Shown here piece by piece: positions 1 through 8,600 of a DNA stretch of 64,000 bases (positions are counted from its first letter, which is position 1; each line of letters starts with the position of its first letter). The stretch covers positions 1,488,001 through 1,552,000 of the forward strand of contig NZ_CP176366.1 of NCBI RefSeq assembly GCF_046244385.1, in the 5' to 3' direction. This DNA comes from Methanospirillum stamsii (lineage in GTDB: Archaea > Halobacteriota > Methanomicrobia > Methanomicrobiales > Methanospirillaceae). Both the position numbers and the translations under genes were made by a program. The notes under the pieces were generated by a model, which was not told the origin of the DNA, did no database searches, and was given only the letters and a program-made list of their open reading frames with translations.

Positions 1-534
1 TTTAATCCGGATTATCCGGGAACAGTCATTGAGGGAGGAGAGAAAAAAGATTCCAGGGTTGTAAAGGCAATCACCTATATCGATAAGGTTGCTGCCATTA
101 CCATCGCCGGTGCCCAGATGGTTGGAAGACCAGGAGTCGCACGCCATATCTTCTCCCTGCTTGCCGAACACCAGATAAATGTCATGATGATATCACAGGG
201 GTCATCTGAAGCAAATATCACCCTGATAATCGAAGCCCATCAGGTCAGAACGGCAATGGATGCATTAAAACCACTAAAGGAACGGTGCGTGTTCCGGGAT
301 ATTACCGCAAACGAGGATGTCTGTGCAGTCGCAGTCGTCGGATCAGGTATGGCCGGTATGGCAGGAACTGCCGGGCGAACCTTTTCAGCGCTTGGAAAAG
401 CAGGAATTAATGTCATGATGATAACACAGGGTTCTTCTGAAGTGAATATCTCATTTATCGTCAGGCAGGAGGACGGACCAAAGGCGGTTCAGGTTCTCCA
501 CGATGAATTTAACCTGACAAATGAAGAGGTATGA
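1..534 (+). CDS. lysC: Aspartate kinase, C-terminal part (gene starts before the window)
   Basis: The frame is open from the first base, so only the last 177 residues are visible. They hold two tandem ACT domains, at about visible residues 33-100 and 104-172, with the near-repeated segments 'INVMMISQGSSE' and 'INVMMITQGSSE'. Paired ACT domains at the C-terminus are the regulatory half of aspartokinase, which phosphorylates aspartate at the entry to lysine, threonine and methionine synthesis; in the family they bind the feedback amino acid. The catalytic kinase domain lies outside the window. The stop overlaps the purM start (ATGA), so the two are probably co-transcribed. An internal ATG at 118 is not the start, because homologous sequence continues upstream of it. 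Confidence 0.9.
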   Translation, partial: FNPDYPGTVIEGGEKKDSRVVKAITYIDKVAAITIAGAQMVGRPGVARHIFSLLAEHQINVMMISQGSSEANITLIIEAHQVRTAMDALKPLKERCVFRDITANEDVCAVAVVGSGMAGMAGTAGRTFSALGKAGINVMMITQGSSEVNISFIVRQEDGPKAVQVLHDEFNLTNEEV

Positions 535-1529
535 GAATGGAGCAGGATGCATATCGTGATGCCGGAGTGGATATTGATCTCGAAGCTGCAGCGGTGAAAA
601 GTCTCATATCCGAACTGACATACCGGAGAACTGGCAAGTTTGGAATGGCATCAGAAATCGGTCACTTTGCCGGGTTCATTTCATTTGGAAAATATGCACT
701 TGCATTGGCAGTTGACGGGGTCGGGACAAAGATGCTGGTGGCCGATGCCCTCGAAGACTGGTCCACCGTCGGAATAGACTGCATTGCAATGAATGTGAAT
801 GACCTCTATGTGATGAACCTTGAACCGGTTGCTTTTGTTGATTATATCGCAACCTCTGCCCTTTCCAAAGAACAGATGCAACAGATTGGAAAAGGATTGA
901 ATGAAGGAGCAAAACTTGCTAACCTTTCCATTATCGGAGGAGAGACAGCAACCCTGAAAGGTCTTGTAACCGGGCTTGACCTTGCGGGAGCATGCCTTGG
1001 TATCCAGGAGAAGGAGAAAATAATATCCGGTTCTGCCATTACTCCCGGAGACTGTATGGTTGGTATCCCTTCGTCAGGAATCCACAGCAATGGTCTGACC
1101 CTTGCAAGACGCATGATTGAAGTGCATGGATCGTTAGATAAGAAACTCCCTTCAGGAGAGACACTCGGGTCTCTCCTTTTGAAACCCACCCGGATCTATG
1201 CGGAGGTTCTCAAAATCTGCAGTGAAACAGATGTTCATGGTATGTGTCATATAACCGGCGGAGGTCTTTTGAATCTGAACCGGCTTGGAACACATGGCTA
1301 TGCATTTGATACACCGCTTCCCCCACAGGAGATATTTTCCTGGATTGCAGAGGCAGGAAACATCAGTGAGCCTGAAATGTACCGGACCTTTAATATGGGA
1401 ATGGGTTATGTGTTCATCCTCCCAAAAGAGGGATTTGAAACAATTAAAAAATACTATCCTGATGCACAGATAGTTGGAACCGTAATGGAAAACAAGGGAA
1501 TCAGTCTGAAAGGAAAACCCCTTTTTTAA
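531..1529 (+). CDS. purM: Phosphoribosylformylglycinamidine cyclo-ligase (AIR synthetase)
   Basis: Catalyses ATP-dependent ring closure of FGAM to AIR, step five of purine synthesis, in the cytoplasm. The 332-residue length is normal. Visible family motifs are 'AVDGVGTKMLVADAL' (about 62-76), 'GGETATLKG' (about 137) and 'PSSGIHSNGLTLAR' (about 181), covering the N-terminal AIRS dimer domain and the C-terminal ATP-binding half. The start overlaps the aspartate kinase stop; a second ATG two codons on (537) is equally possible. It faces the minus-strand ZPR1 gene and the two coding ends overlap by 4 bases. purF, another step of the pathway, lies 2 kb downstream but in a separate transcript. Confidence 0.95.
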   Translation: MRMEQDAYRDAGVDIDLEAAAVKSLISELTYRRTGKFGMASEIGHFAGFISFGKYALALAVDGVGTKMLVADALEDWSTVGIDCIAMNVNDLYVMNLEPVAFVDYIATSALSKEQMQQIGKGLNEGAKLANLSIIGGETATLKGLVTGLDLAGACLGIQEKEKIISGSAITPGDCMVGIPSSGIHSNGLTLARRMIEVHGSLDKKLPSGETLGSLLLKPTRIYAEVLKICSETDVHGMCHITGGGLLNLNRLGTHGYAFDTPLPPQEIFSWIAEAGNISEPEMYRTFNMGMGYVFILPKEGFETIKKYYPDAQIVGTVMENKGISLKGKPLF

Positions 1530-2050
1530 TCATTTTCAGGAGTATAATTTTCTTTTTCAGCTTTATCTGAATCTATCAGAGAATTACCCTGCGGATCCTC
1601 AATGATCAGAGTGATACTCCCCTTTCCATTCTGGATGTCTGCAATTTTTTCTTTTAATGCAAGTGCGTTTCTTCGCTGAATGTCATCTCCATCGATGAGC
1701 ACATTGTCAAGAATTTTGTCTATCCGGCAGAGCACCCCTTCAACATTTGATACAAATCCTTCACATGCCGGACCTGGATTGATTTCAACACCAAGTTCCG
1801 GAACCCTCACCTGTGCCGCACTACTTCTGACAACCCTGACCGAGAGATCCTCTACACTACACGCATGGAAACTATATCTGACCGGTTCATTTGTGCTGAT
1901 ATTCTGGACATCTGAAAACCGGTACCCACAGAGCGGACAAGAGCAGGAGATAATCAGAATATCAGAAAAATAAGGAATATTCTCTGTTTTATATAGCCAG
2001 TCAGTCTCCTCACCGCAGGCAGGACAGGTTCCCCTAACTTCCTGTTCCAA
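1526..2050 (-). CDS. ZPR1-type zinc-finger protein
   Basis: A 174-residue protein with an N-terminal zinc finger made from CPAC (residues 9-12) and CPLC (38-41), followed by the conserved ZPR1 segment around 'SSAAQVRVPELGVEINPG' (about 75-92). Eukaryotic ZPR1 binds translation factor eEF1A; archaeal homologues carry one ZPR1 unit and their role is not established. The C-terminal 20 residues are acidic and probably disordered. The start is TTG, placed 2 bases after the sepF stop, so the two genes form an operon; no better start is visible. Confidence 0.85.
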   Translation of the reverse strand: MEQEVRGTCPACGEETDWLYKTENIPYFSDILIISCSCPLCGYRFSDVQNISTNEPVRYSFHACSVEDLSVRVVRSSAAQVRVPELGVEINPGPACEGFVSNVEGVLCRIDKILDNVLIDGDDIQRRNALALKEKIADIQNGKGSITLIIEDPQGNSLIDSDKAEKENYTPEND

Positions 2051-2052
2051 AC

Positions 2053-2415
2053 TCAGGCACCGCCACCGATGCGGTCACGGGAAATTTTAACGTTTTTCGG
2101 GGTGATAACGACATATTGCTGGTCGCCAAGACCTACAATATCCCCGTCAACATCCCGGGCAACCTGGTAGAAATCCTTCATGACCCGTTCATAATTGATC
2201 TTATCCATTTTCAGGCGGGTAATGTCAACAATGACGATGTTTCCGTCATAAACCTGGTCCTTGACAATCTGGCTTTCCCGCAGACCTGTTACGGTGGCGA
2301 CCTTGACGAGAAGGGCCGGGTTTTCACTCAGTTCATAATCCTTCAGGGTGAGATCTTTATATTCGTCCGGGGAAGCGGTATCCTTGCTTCCGAAGAGAAG
2401 GTCGCGAAGTCCCAT
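2053..2415 (-). CDS. sepF: Cell division protein SepF, archaeal
   Basis: A 120-residue protein with the SepF (DUF552) core at about 30-110. The first residues, 'MGLRDLLFG', form a short amphipathic helix of the kind that anchors SepF to the membrane. In archaea with FtsZ, SepF is the membrane anchor that recruits FtsZ to the division site. A short acidic linker (residues 10-25) separates helix and core, as usual. It sits upstream of the ZPR1 gene and 70 bases downstream of the PUA-protein gene, all on the minus strand. The length agrees with other archaeal SepF proteins. Confidence 0.9.
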   Translation of the reverse strand: MGLRDLLFGSKDTASPDEYKDLTLKDYELSENPALLVKVATVTGLRESQIVKDQVYDGNIVIVDITRLKMDKINYERVMKDFYQVARDVDGDIVGLGDQQYVVITPKNVKISRDRIGGGA

Positions 2416-2485
2416 ATAAGAACCTTTTCTGTCAGTTGTATTAAAGATACTGGTATTTCAGGCTTGATGAGCCTTCTTTGCCTAT

Positions 2486-2983
2486 TCAGAACTCAAGATT
2501 CCAGATATCATCACCGACGTAATGCCATGTCCGGGCAATTTTCCCTTTTTCCTGCGCGAGGAGATCTTCAGCATCAAATAATGCGATTCCAAGGGCCAAT
2601 GGCTTTCCATGACGCTCATCTACGATCTGCACCGGTTTACCGGCTTTGACATCGGGTGTTACATCCACAACACCGGGCCGCATGATATCTGCACCATTAA
2701 TCACGAAAGAAACGGCGCCCATATCCACGATAATTTTCTTCTGAGGGAATGGCCGGCTTAATGCACCACGCAGACTTGGAAAGAGAATCCCGTCTTTTTC
2801 CAGGATAAGAGGCTCTTTATCAATAAGGTACAAATGTACATCCTGGTTTGTTTCAATTATTTCGATCATCTTACCGGAAAACAGGTCTGCACCGTCTCTG
2901 ATTTCTTCCCGGAGTCTTTCAAGTATCCCGTTTACCTGTGATTTGCGTATTGAATGCCTTCTTTTTGAAGTCAGTTTTCCCAT
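2486..2983 (-). CDS. PUA-domain RNA-binding protein (MCT-1/Tma20-like)
   Basis: 165 residues. The C-terminal half (about 78-155) is a PUA domain, recognisable from 'VINGADIMRPGVVDV' and 'GKPVQIVDERHGKPLALG'. The N-terminal half is the pre-PUA domain typical of archaeal relatives of eukaryotic MCT-1/Tma20, which act in translation initiation and ribosome recycling. The N-terminus is basic ('KLTSKRRHSIRKS'), consistent with RNA contact. It heads the minus-strand set PUA-sepF-ZPR1. A TATA-like stretch lies right before the ATG (about 2990-2997), so a leaderless transcript is possible. The exact archaeal function is inferred from the family. Confidence 0.85.
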   Translation of the reverse strand: MGKLTSKRRHSIRKSQVNGILERLREEIRDGADLFSGKMIEIIETNQDVHLYLIDKEPLILEKDGILFPSLRGALSRPFPQKKIIVDMGAVSFVINGADIMRPGVVDVTPDVKAGKPVQIVDERHGKPLALGIALFDAEDLLAQEKGKIARTWHYVGDDIWNLEF

Positions 2984-3113
2984 ATTCTCTATATAATCAA
3001 AACCTGCACTCTCATAAACGATACGTCGGACTGTCCGGAATCAGTACGGGGAATGTTTATGAATTATCCCGGCGCAATTTATTCACTCATTTTGAGTAGT
3101 GCAGGGTATTGAT

Positions 3114-3341
3114 ATGACTAAAAGACCTATGGATATTTTAGATCAGGTCCTGAATCGGCAACCAGTACTGATATCCCTTAAAGGGGGCAGGGAAATCAAA
3201 GGAGTTCTCCAGGGATATGATGTCCACATGAATCTTGTTCTGGATAAAGCAGAAGAGATTGTAAGTGGACAGGCTCAAAGTATTGGTACCCTGATTATTC
3301 GCGGCGATAATGTCATCTACATCTCCCCGAATCCCCAATAA
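3114..3341 (+). CDS. Sm-like archaeal protein (LSm)
   Basis: A 75-residue Sm-fold protein that forms rings binding U-rich RNA. The Sm1 motif is at about 18-50 ('LISLKGGREIKGVLQGYD', then the N in 'HMNLVL') and Sm2 at about 60-72 ('GTLIIRGDNVIYIS'). I chose the ATG at 3114 over an in-frame GTG at 3099 because the family normally begins with a few basic residues and a GGT sits 8 bases upstream. The gene for L37e follows 12 bases later, the standard archaeal pairing, and purF is attached behind it. Confidence 0.92.
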   Translation: MTKRPMDILDQVLNRQPVLISLKGGREIKGVLQGYDVHMNLVLDKAEEIVSGQAQSIGTLIIRGDNVIYISPNPQ

Positions 3342-3353
3342 CGAGGAAAGATA

Positions 3354-3536
3354 ATGTCAAAAGGAACACCATCACGAGGAAAACGACAGACACAGACTCA
3401 TCTGACCTGCAGAAGATGCGGGAAGATGTCCTACCACAAGCGGCATAAAATCTGTTCATCATGTGGATTTGGCCGCTCCACTCGCATGCGCTCCTATGGC
3501 TGGATAAACAAGCGGCCAAAAATCGCAACTCATTAA
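3354..3536 (+). CDS. rpl37e: Large-subunit ribosomal protein L37e
   Basis: 60 residues, very basic, with the zinc ribbon CRRC (about 19-22) and CSSC (about 34-37) that defines eL37. The protein threads into the 23S rRNA of the archaeal large subunit. It has the normal length and the conserved 'HKICSSCGFGRSTRMRSY' segment. It lies between the Sm-like gene and purF with gaps of 12 and 2 bases, so all three are probably one transcript. Confidence 0.97.
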   Translation: MSKGTPSRGKRQTQTHLTCRRCGKMSYHKRHKICSSCGFGRSTRMRSYGWINKRPKIATH

Positions 3537-3538
3537 TT

Positions 3539-4960
3539 ATGTGCGGGATCGTTGGCATTAGTAGTTCTGCCGACGTCTCTTTTTCTCTTTATTATGCATT
3601 ATATGCTCTTCAGCACCGTGGACAGGAAAGTGCCGGTATTGCAACGTTTAACGGCTCCGGCCTGTGCAAATACAAAGAAAACGGTCTCGTTTCTGAAGTA
3701 TTTAATGAACAGGTGCTAAAATCGCTTGTTGGAAAAGTCGGGATTGGGCATGTAAGATATCCCACCACAGGAGAGAATCGTCCGGAGAATATCCAGCCTT
3801 TTTTATTCACTTTTCATGGTCATGTTATCGCAATAGCGCATAATGGGAACCTGGTTAATTATCGTGAACTTCGTGCAGAATTTGAAAACCGGGGACAAAT
3901 ATTCTGGTCGACATCTGATACGGAAGTAATTTCAAAGATAATTACCGAGTCCATCAGAAAAGGAGGGACGATTGAGGATGCGGTGAAAAAATGCATGGCC
4001 TGTCTGAAGGGCTCATACTCCGTCGTTATGTTGTATGATGGAGATCTCTATGCATTTCGTGATCCGCACGGAATCCGGCCACTTTGTTTTGGCAGAACAG
4101 AATCCGGATATATGGTGGCATCAGAAAGTGTCGCTCTTGATGCTCTTAATGGAAAACTTGAACGGGATGTTCTTCCCGGTGAAATGATACATATCAGCGG
4201 GGATGAAATCAGGTTTAAGCAAATCGCTGTTGCCTCCAGGAAAGGACATTGCGTTTTTGAATACATCTATTTCGCTCGTGCTGACTCGTACATCGACGGA
4301 TCACTGGTCTATGATGTACGAAGAAAAATCGGCGCACAAATTTTCGAGGAAAAACCTATACAGGCAGATGCCGTATGCACGGTCCCGGACTCGGGAACTG
4401 CTTATGCAGTAGGATTTTCAGAGAAGTCATCCATTCCCTTTGTAGAATGCCTTATTAAAAACCGATATATGGGCCGGACATTTATCATGCCGACACAGGA
4501 GAAACGTGAGCGGGCGGTTCGTATCAAACTCAATCCGATTCCGGATCATCTTCGTGATCGCTCGATTATTCTGGTTGATGATTCGATTGTCAGGGGAACC
4601 ACCTCGCGGCGAATCATTGAGAGCATGAAAGATGCCGGGGCACGGGAGATACACATGCGAATCGGGTCACCGATAATCAAGGCTCCCTGTTATCTCGGTG
4701 TTGACATGCCAACACGGGCAGAACTTATCGGGAGTGACAAAGATGTTGAACAGGTCCGGAAAAGTATTACTGCGACAAGTCTCCATTACCTTTCAATAGA
4801 ATCCCTCGTTAATGCAATCGGTCTGCCCTGCCATGATCTCTGCCTCGGATGTCTTACCGGATGCTATCCGGTTGAGATAAGGAACGAGCAATGTGATGAT
4901 CGGTGTGTAACACTGGTTGACAGGGATGTTCAGACCTCGCTGTTTGAAAGAGAATCATAA
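3539..4960 (+). CDS. purF: Amidophosphoribosyltransferase (glutamine PRPP amidotransferase)
   Basis: First committed enzyme of purine synthesis; makes phosphoribosylamine from PRPP and glutamine. I place the start at 3539 so that the sequence begins MCGIVGI: Cys2 becomes the N-terminal nucleophile after Met removal and possibly propeptide cleavage. A longer reading from 3461 would bury that Cys and overlap rpl37e. The PRPP-binding loop is 'IILVDDSIVRGTTSRRI' (about 342-358). The C-terminal 'CLGCLTGCYPVEI' and other cysteines match the iron-sulfur, oxygen-sensitive type of the enzyme. 473 residues is normal. Confidence 0.95.
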   Translation: MCGIVGISSSADVSFSLYYALYALQHRGQESAGIATFNGSGLCKYKENGLVSEVFNEQVLKSLVGKVGIGHVRYPTTGENRPENIQPFLFTFHGHVIAIAHNGNLVNYRELRAEFENRGQIFWSTSDTEVISKIITESIRKGGTIEDAVKKCMACLKGSYSVVMLYDGDLYAFRDPHGIRPLCFGRTESGYMVASESVALDALNGKLERDVLPGEMIHISGDEIRFKQIAVASRKGHCVFEYIYFARADSYIDGSLVYDVRRKIGAQIFEEKPIQADAVCTVPDSGTAYAVGFSEKSSIPFVECLIKNRYMGRTFIMPTQEKRERAVRIKLNPIPDHLRDRSIILVDDSIVRGTTSRRIIESMKDAGAREIHMRIGSPIIKAPCYLGVDMPTRAELIGSDKDVEQVRKSITATSLHYLSIESLVNAIGLPCHDLCLGCLTGCYPVEIRNEQCDDRCVTLVDRDVQTSLFERES

Positions 4961-4972
4961 GAAAAGAGCAAT

Positions 4973-5023
4973 AAGGGGAAAGGTGATAATTTGTTAGTAA
5001 TTATCAAAAACCCCTCTTTATAG
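4973..5023 (+). terminator. Hairpin after purF, next to a TATA-like box
   Basis: TGATAATT (4984-4991) and AATTATCA (4999-5006) are a perfect 8-bp inverted repeat around a 7-base loop, and AGGGG (4974-4978) can pair with CCCCT (5011-5015) outside it. It lies 13 bases after the purF stop and is followed by 'TCTTTATAG', which resembles a TATA box. It could end the purF transcript, act as an operator for the HEPN-serA transcript, or both. Function is inference. Confidence 0.4.
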
Positions 5024-5026
5024 CCT

Positions 5027-5478
5027 ATGCCCGAGAGAAGCCATGACTGGATGGATCAGGCAGTTTTTTTCTGAAAGCCGCTGAAGATAATTGTGCTGCT
5101 GGTAATTAGGAAAGGACGTGTTTTATCTCTCAACAGGCTGCAAAGAAGGCTATGAAGGCACTCTCTCAATTTTTAGGGGGAGAAGCCTGGGGCCATTCTG
5201 TTGAAAAACTCATGGCAGTGCTTGATGACTCTCTTGAAATATCTCATGAATTATTGTATCATGCAAAGCGCCTTGATCGTCTCTATATTATCAGCAGATA
5301 TCCGGATGGGTTAATATATGGAACACCCCATGAACATTTCACCAGGGAAGATGCAGAAGCAGCAATAAGTAGTGCTGGGACAATCTTGCGGTTTAGTCAG
5401 AATATTCTGGATAGTCCTATCATCATATCTGCGAACTATCAAGTAAAACAAAAACTGATAACTTACAGAGTACTGTGA
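5027..5478 (+). pseudogene. Decayed HEPN-domain gene
   Basis: An open frame from 5152 carries the C-terminal two thirds of a HEPN protein. Reading upstream in that frame gives 'CFISQQAAKKAMKALSQF', the conserved HEPN helix, preceded by an in-frame TAG (5107-5109) where the family has Tyr, and by 'LKAAEDNCAAGN'. The expected N-terminus 'MPERSHDWMDQAVF' starts at ATG 5027 in another frame, so one base has been lost, most simply in the 7-T run 5064-5070. The pattern G-N-stop-E-R fits an ancestral G-N-Y-E-W. HEPN proteins are RNases or small-molecule binders, often with an MNT partner; none is adjacent here. Its stop overlaps the serA GTG start. Confidence 0.8.
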
Positions 5479-7061
5479 CATATTCAATTCTTGTTAGTGA
5501 TGAACTTGCAGAAGAAGGGATTGATATCCTCCGTGATCATGCAATGGTGGATGTTAACACCGGTCTTTCTGAAGATGAACTGGTCGCCACGATAGAAAAT
5601 TATGATGCGCTGCTGGTCAGGTCCGGGACGCAGGTTACCGAGCGGGTAATTGAAGCAGGAAAAAAACTTCGTTTTGTCGGGCGTGCAGGAGCAGGGGTTG
5701 ACAATATCGATATGAACGCAGCAACCCGGAACGGAATTATTGTTGCCAACGCCCCGGAAGGTAACACCCTCGCAGCAACCGAACATACCATGGCTATGAT
5801 GCAGTCTCTCTGCCGGAATATTCCACAGGCAAATGCATCCATGCAGGCCGGAGAATGGAAACGATCCAAATTCATGGGTGTTGAACTGAACGAAAAAACC
5901 CTTGGAGTTGTGGGTCTTGGACGTATCGGTCGTGAAGTTGCGAAACGGGCAGCCTCATTTAATATGCACATCATCGGGTATGATCCGTTTATTTCTCCGG
6001 AAAAAGCTGCAGAAATGGGCATTGAGTCGATGAGCCTTGATAAACTCTTTACAAAGGCAGATATCATCACCGTCCATACCCCTCTCATTAAAGAAACAAG
6101 CCACATTGTCAATGAAAAGACCATTGCCACCATGAAAGATGGGGTCAGGATCATTAACTGTGCCCGTGGAGGTATTATTGATGAGGCTGCACTCGCAACA
6201 GCAGTGAAATCCGGAAAGGTAGCCGGTGCAGCAATCGATGTTTTTGAACAGGAACCACCAAAGGATTCTCCTCTGCTTGGTATCCCGGGAATCATTCTGA
6301 CACCGCATCTCGGAGCAAGCACGGTGGAAGCACAAAAAAATGTTTCCATCTCAATTGCAAAACAGTGCCTTGAAGTGCTGGGTGGCGGGGATGCGAAATA
6401 TGTGGTAAATGCACCGATTATCCCATCCGAACTCCATGAAACGGTTGAACCATTTGCATCCTTAGGTGAGCGGATGGGCAGACTGATGATTCAGATAATT
6501 GAGGGCCGGGTATTAAATCTTGAGATGATTTATGGGGGAGAACTTGCTACCCTTGGTCAGTCTACTAAACTCATCACCCATATGGCAATCAAGGGACTTC
6601 TCGATCCCATCCTCCGGTTCCCGGTAAATATGGTAAATGCAGCATACATTGCCAAAGACAGAGGAATTAACGTATCTGAAACAACAACCGGAGAATCTGC
6701 AGGTTATAAAAACCTCCTAACCATGAAGGTGACCACAGATACTACAGAACTGGTAATATCCGGTTCGGTATTGTATAAGGGCGGTGCCAGAATTGTATCC
6801 ATAGCAGGATACACCATGGATATGGTTCCTGAAGGGGCAGTCATCATCTCACGACACCTTGACAGACCTGGAGTAATTGGAAGAGCATCCACCATCCTTG
6901 GAGAACATCAGATCAATATTGCCGGCATGCAGGTCGGACGGTTCCAGCCAGGAGAGGATGCAATTATGGTTCTGAATGTAGATGGCGATGTCCCGGAGAG
7001 TGTAATGGAAGCGATTCGGGGAATGCAGGGGATCTATTCTGCAAAATTTGCCAGAATATAA
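5475..7061 (+). CDS. serA: D-3-phosphoglycerate dehydrogenase
   Basis: Oxidises 3-phosphoglycerate to 3-phosphohydroxypyruvate with NAD, the first step of serine synthesis. 528 residues, the long four-domain type: substrate and Rossmann domains (1-310; 'GVVGLGRIGREVAKRA' near 145, catalytic Arg in 'NCARGGIIDE', His in 'LTPHLGAST'), an intervening ASB domain (about 320-445), and a C-terminal ACT domain (about 455-528, 'RPGVIGRASTILGEHQIN') that senses serine in relatives. The start is GTG, overlapping the stop of the decayed HEPN gene, and the sequence after it matches the usual SerA N-terminus. Confidence 0.95.
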   Translation: MTYSILVSDELAEEGIDILRDHAMVDVNTGLSEDELVATIENYDALLVRSGTQVTERVIEAGKKLRFVGRAGAGVDNIDMNAATRNGIIVANAPEGNTLAATEHTMAMMQSLCRNIPQANASMQAGEWKRSKFMGVELNEKTLGVVGLGRIGREVAKRAASFNMHIIGYDPFISPEKAAEMGIESMSLDKLFTKADIITVHTPLIKETSHIVNEKTIATMKDGVRIINCARGGIIDEAALATAVKSGKVAGAAIDVFEQEPPKDSPLLGIPGIILTPHLGASTVEAQKNVSISIAKQCLEVLGGGDAKYVVNAPIIPSELHETVEPFASLGERMGRLMIQIIEGRVLNLEMIYGGELATLGQSTKLITHMAIKGLLDPILRFPVNMVNAAYIAKDRGINVSETTTGESAGYKNLLTMKVTTDTTELVISGSVLYKGGARIVSIAGYTMDMVPEGAVIISRHLDRPGVIGRASTILGEHQINIAGMQVGRFQPGEDAIMVLNVDGDVPESVMEAIRGMQGIYSAKFARI

Positions 7062-7088
7062 TCTCTTTTTGAATATCAGATCATAATC

Positions 7089-7095
7089 TATAAAT
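7089..7095 (+). promoter_or_regulatory. TATA box for tRNA-Val
   Basis: TATAAAT lies 34 bases before the first tRNA base, about the distance expected for an archaeal tRNA promoter with a short leader. Confidence 0.5.
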
Positions 7096-7128
7096 GTGCG
7101 AGAAGGTAACATTGTAAGGCACAACCGG

Positions 7129-7202
7129 GGGCTCGTGGTCTAGCTGGTTATGACGTCGCCTTGACATGGCGGAGATCCTGAGTTCGAATCTCAGCGAGCC
7201 CA
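7129..7202 (+). tRNA. tRNA-Val (GAC anticodon)
   Basis: A complete cloverleaf can be drawn. The acceptor stem is GGGCTCG (7129-7135) with CGAGCCC (7195-7201), discriminator A at 7202. The D arm contains AGCTGGTT. The anticodon stem TCGCC/GGCGG has a TTGACAT loop with anticodon GAC. The T arm is CCTGA-GTTCGAATC-TCAG-like. GAC reads GUC and GUU valine codons. No CCA is encoded and no intron is seen. A T-run (7205-7210) follows and may end transcription. Confidence 0.95.
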
Positions 7203-7349
7203 TCTTTTTTCATATAATTTTCAGATAACACATTCAGTTACGATTCCTTCATTCTGCATAGCACTTTTCCGATTTTAATCCGCTACCACCAGCCAGGTAA
7301 CTTTTAAAAAAGATTATTGATCCGGATAGGAATTGACCGGATTTTTTAT

Positions 7350-8543
7350 TCAGGTAAAGACCGGAATTCTGTTGAGCGCAAAGTTTCCGACCTCTTTATT
7401 TATCTCTTCAGAAATTGATTTTCCATATAGGTAGGTGAAGATATATTCTGCCATCGTTTTTGGATCCACATCGATGAATTTGTCAGGGTACAGTGCTTTC
7501 CCGATACAATATGCATTGATAAGATCTATCTCATGACTTTCACCATAGATACTGGTCGGATACAGTCCATACACCATCCCGCTTTTTATCGCCGCAGTTT
7601 CTGCAAAATCCGGAATATTTTCGAGCTCATGAATTGCGTTTTCTTTCTTTTCAAGAGTAGAGAGATCGATAAATATTGCATCTGCACTGAGTTTTTTTAT
7701 CCTGCCAGCACTCAGGAGAATAGACTCAGATCCACTATCTGTCAGACATGTCTCCTCAAGAACATTTCTTGCTTTTTCCAGATCAAATGGGAAATACCTG
7801 CATGATGATGAAAGAATACCAGCCGGCTTATCATCTGTGTACGCTCCGATATACGCAGATTTATGCTGAAATTCCGGGATTGTTGAAACCCTGCTCTTCA
7901 GGTTATCAATAATTTTATCAAAAAAGCGGATTACTTCCTGAGCCCGGTCACTGCTACCGGTGAGAAGACCTAAAACTCGTAGTGAATAATTGAAATCCTC
8001 TCGCAAGTCAACCAGATTCCCTTCTTTCAACACAACAATCGGAATGCCCGTCATTTCAGATAACTCATCCGGAGAATACGGCCCACTGACGTTCATGAGT
8101 ATTATCACATCCGGACGAGGGCTTAGGGACTGGATCTGTGCCGGGTAAACAGGTACCTGAACGGAAGGGAGAGATCTCAGTTCAGGATATGCAACAAGAT
8201 AGGGTAACCAGGCCGGACGAATAACATATCGCTCCTCCGGATTATTCGTTACTGCATATTCCGGCTTTTGTAAGTACGCGAGATATCGCAGACACCCGGG
8301 CCCTGCGCACAAAATATGGGAGACGTTGTTTGGAATTTCAACTTCCCTGCCGGTTGCATCAGTGATGGTAAACACCGAGCCCGCTGTTGCAATATCTTCT
8401 ATCTCAATTATTGAAGGTCCCGGAATCGATTCAGGAGGAGGTGATTCGTGGGACATACATCCGGCAGAGAATATCGCGATAAAAATGATGATGAATATGT
8501 GAATGGAATGGTGGTACATACGCTGGTAACTATATGACCTCAC
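7350..8543 (-). CDS. ABC-transporter substrate-binding lipoprotein (iron-siderophore/cobalamin type)
   Basis: 397 residues. A hydrophobic N-terminal stretch ends in the lipobox 'FSAGC' (about 26-30), so it is probably a lipid-anchored extracellular protein. The body has the class III periplasmic-binding fold (PF01497-like), with 'ITDATGREVEIPNNVSHI' opening the first lobe and 'PDVIILMN' in the middle. Relatives deliver Fe-complexes, cobalamin or metal chelates to a permease; no permease or ATPase gene is adjacent, so the partner and ligand are unknown. The start is GTG at 8543, or ATG at 8519, which still keeps the signal peptide. Confidence 0.8.
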   Translation of the reverse strand: MRSYSYQRMYHHSIHIFIIIFIAIFSAGCMSHESPPPESIPGPSIIEIEDIATAGSVFTITDATGREVEIPNNVSHILCAGPGCLRYLAYLQKPEYAVTNNPEERYVIRPAWLPYLVAYPELRSLPSVQVPVYPAQIQSLSPRPDVIILMNVSGPYSPDELSEMTGIPIVVLKEGNLVDLREDFNYSLRVLGLLTGSSDRAQEVIRFFDKIIDNLKSRVSTIPEFQHKSAYIGAYTDDKPAGILSSSCRYFPFDLEKARNVLEETCLTDSGSESILLSAGRIKKLSADAIFIDLSTLEKKENAIHELENIPDFAETAAIKSGMVYGLYPTSIYGESHEIDLINAYCIGKALYPDKFIDVDPKTMAEYIFTYLYGKSISEEINKEVGNFALNRIPVFT

Positions 8544-8600
8544 AGACCTTCATGATTTTTCATCGGAGGGTTGATTGTCAATCTGGTTAACATAATACTG

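Noticed and set aside
3461..3538. 26-codon upstream extension of purF
   Set aside because: It overlaps rpl37e and would bury the Cys2 nucleophile; ATG 3539 gives the expected MCGIVGI start.
5107..5109. In-frame TAG as a pyrrolysine codon in the HEPN gene
   Set aside because: A separate frameshift upstream and a neighbouring Trp-to-Arg-like change point to decay; no pyl genes are visible here.
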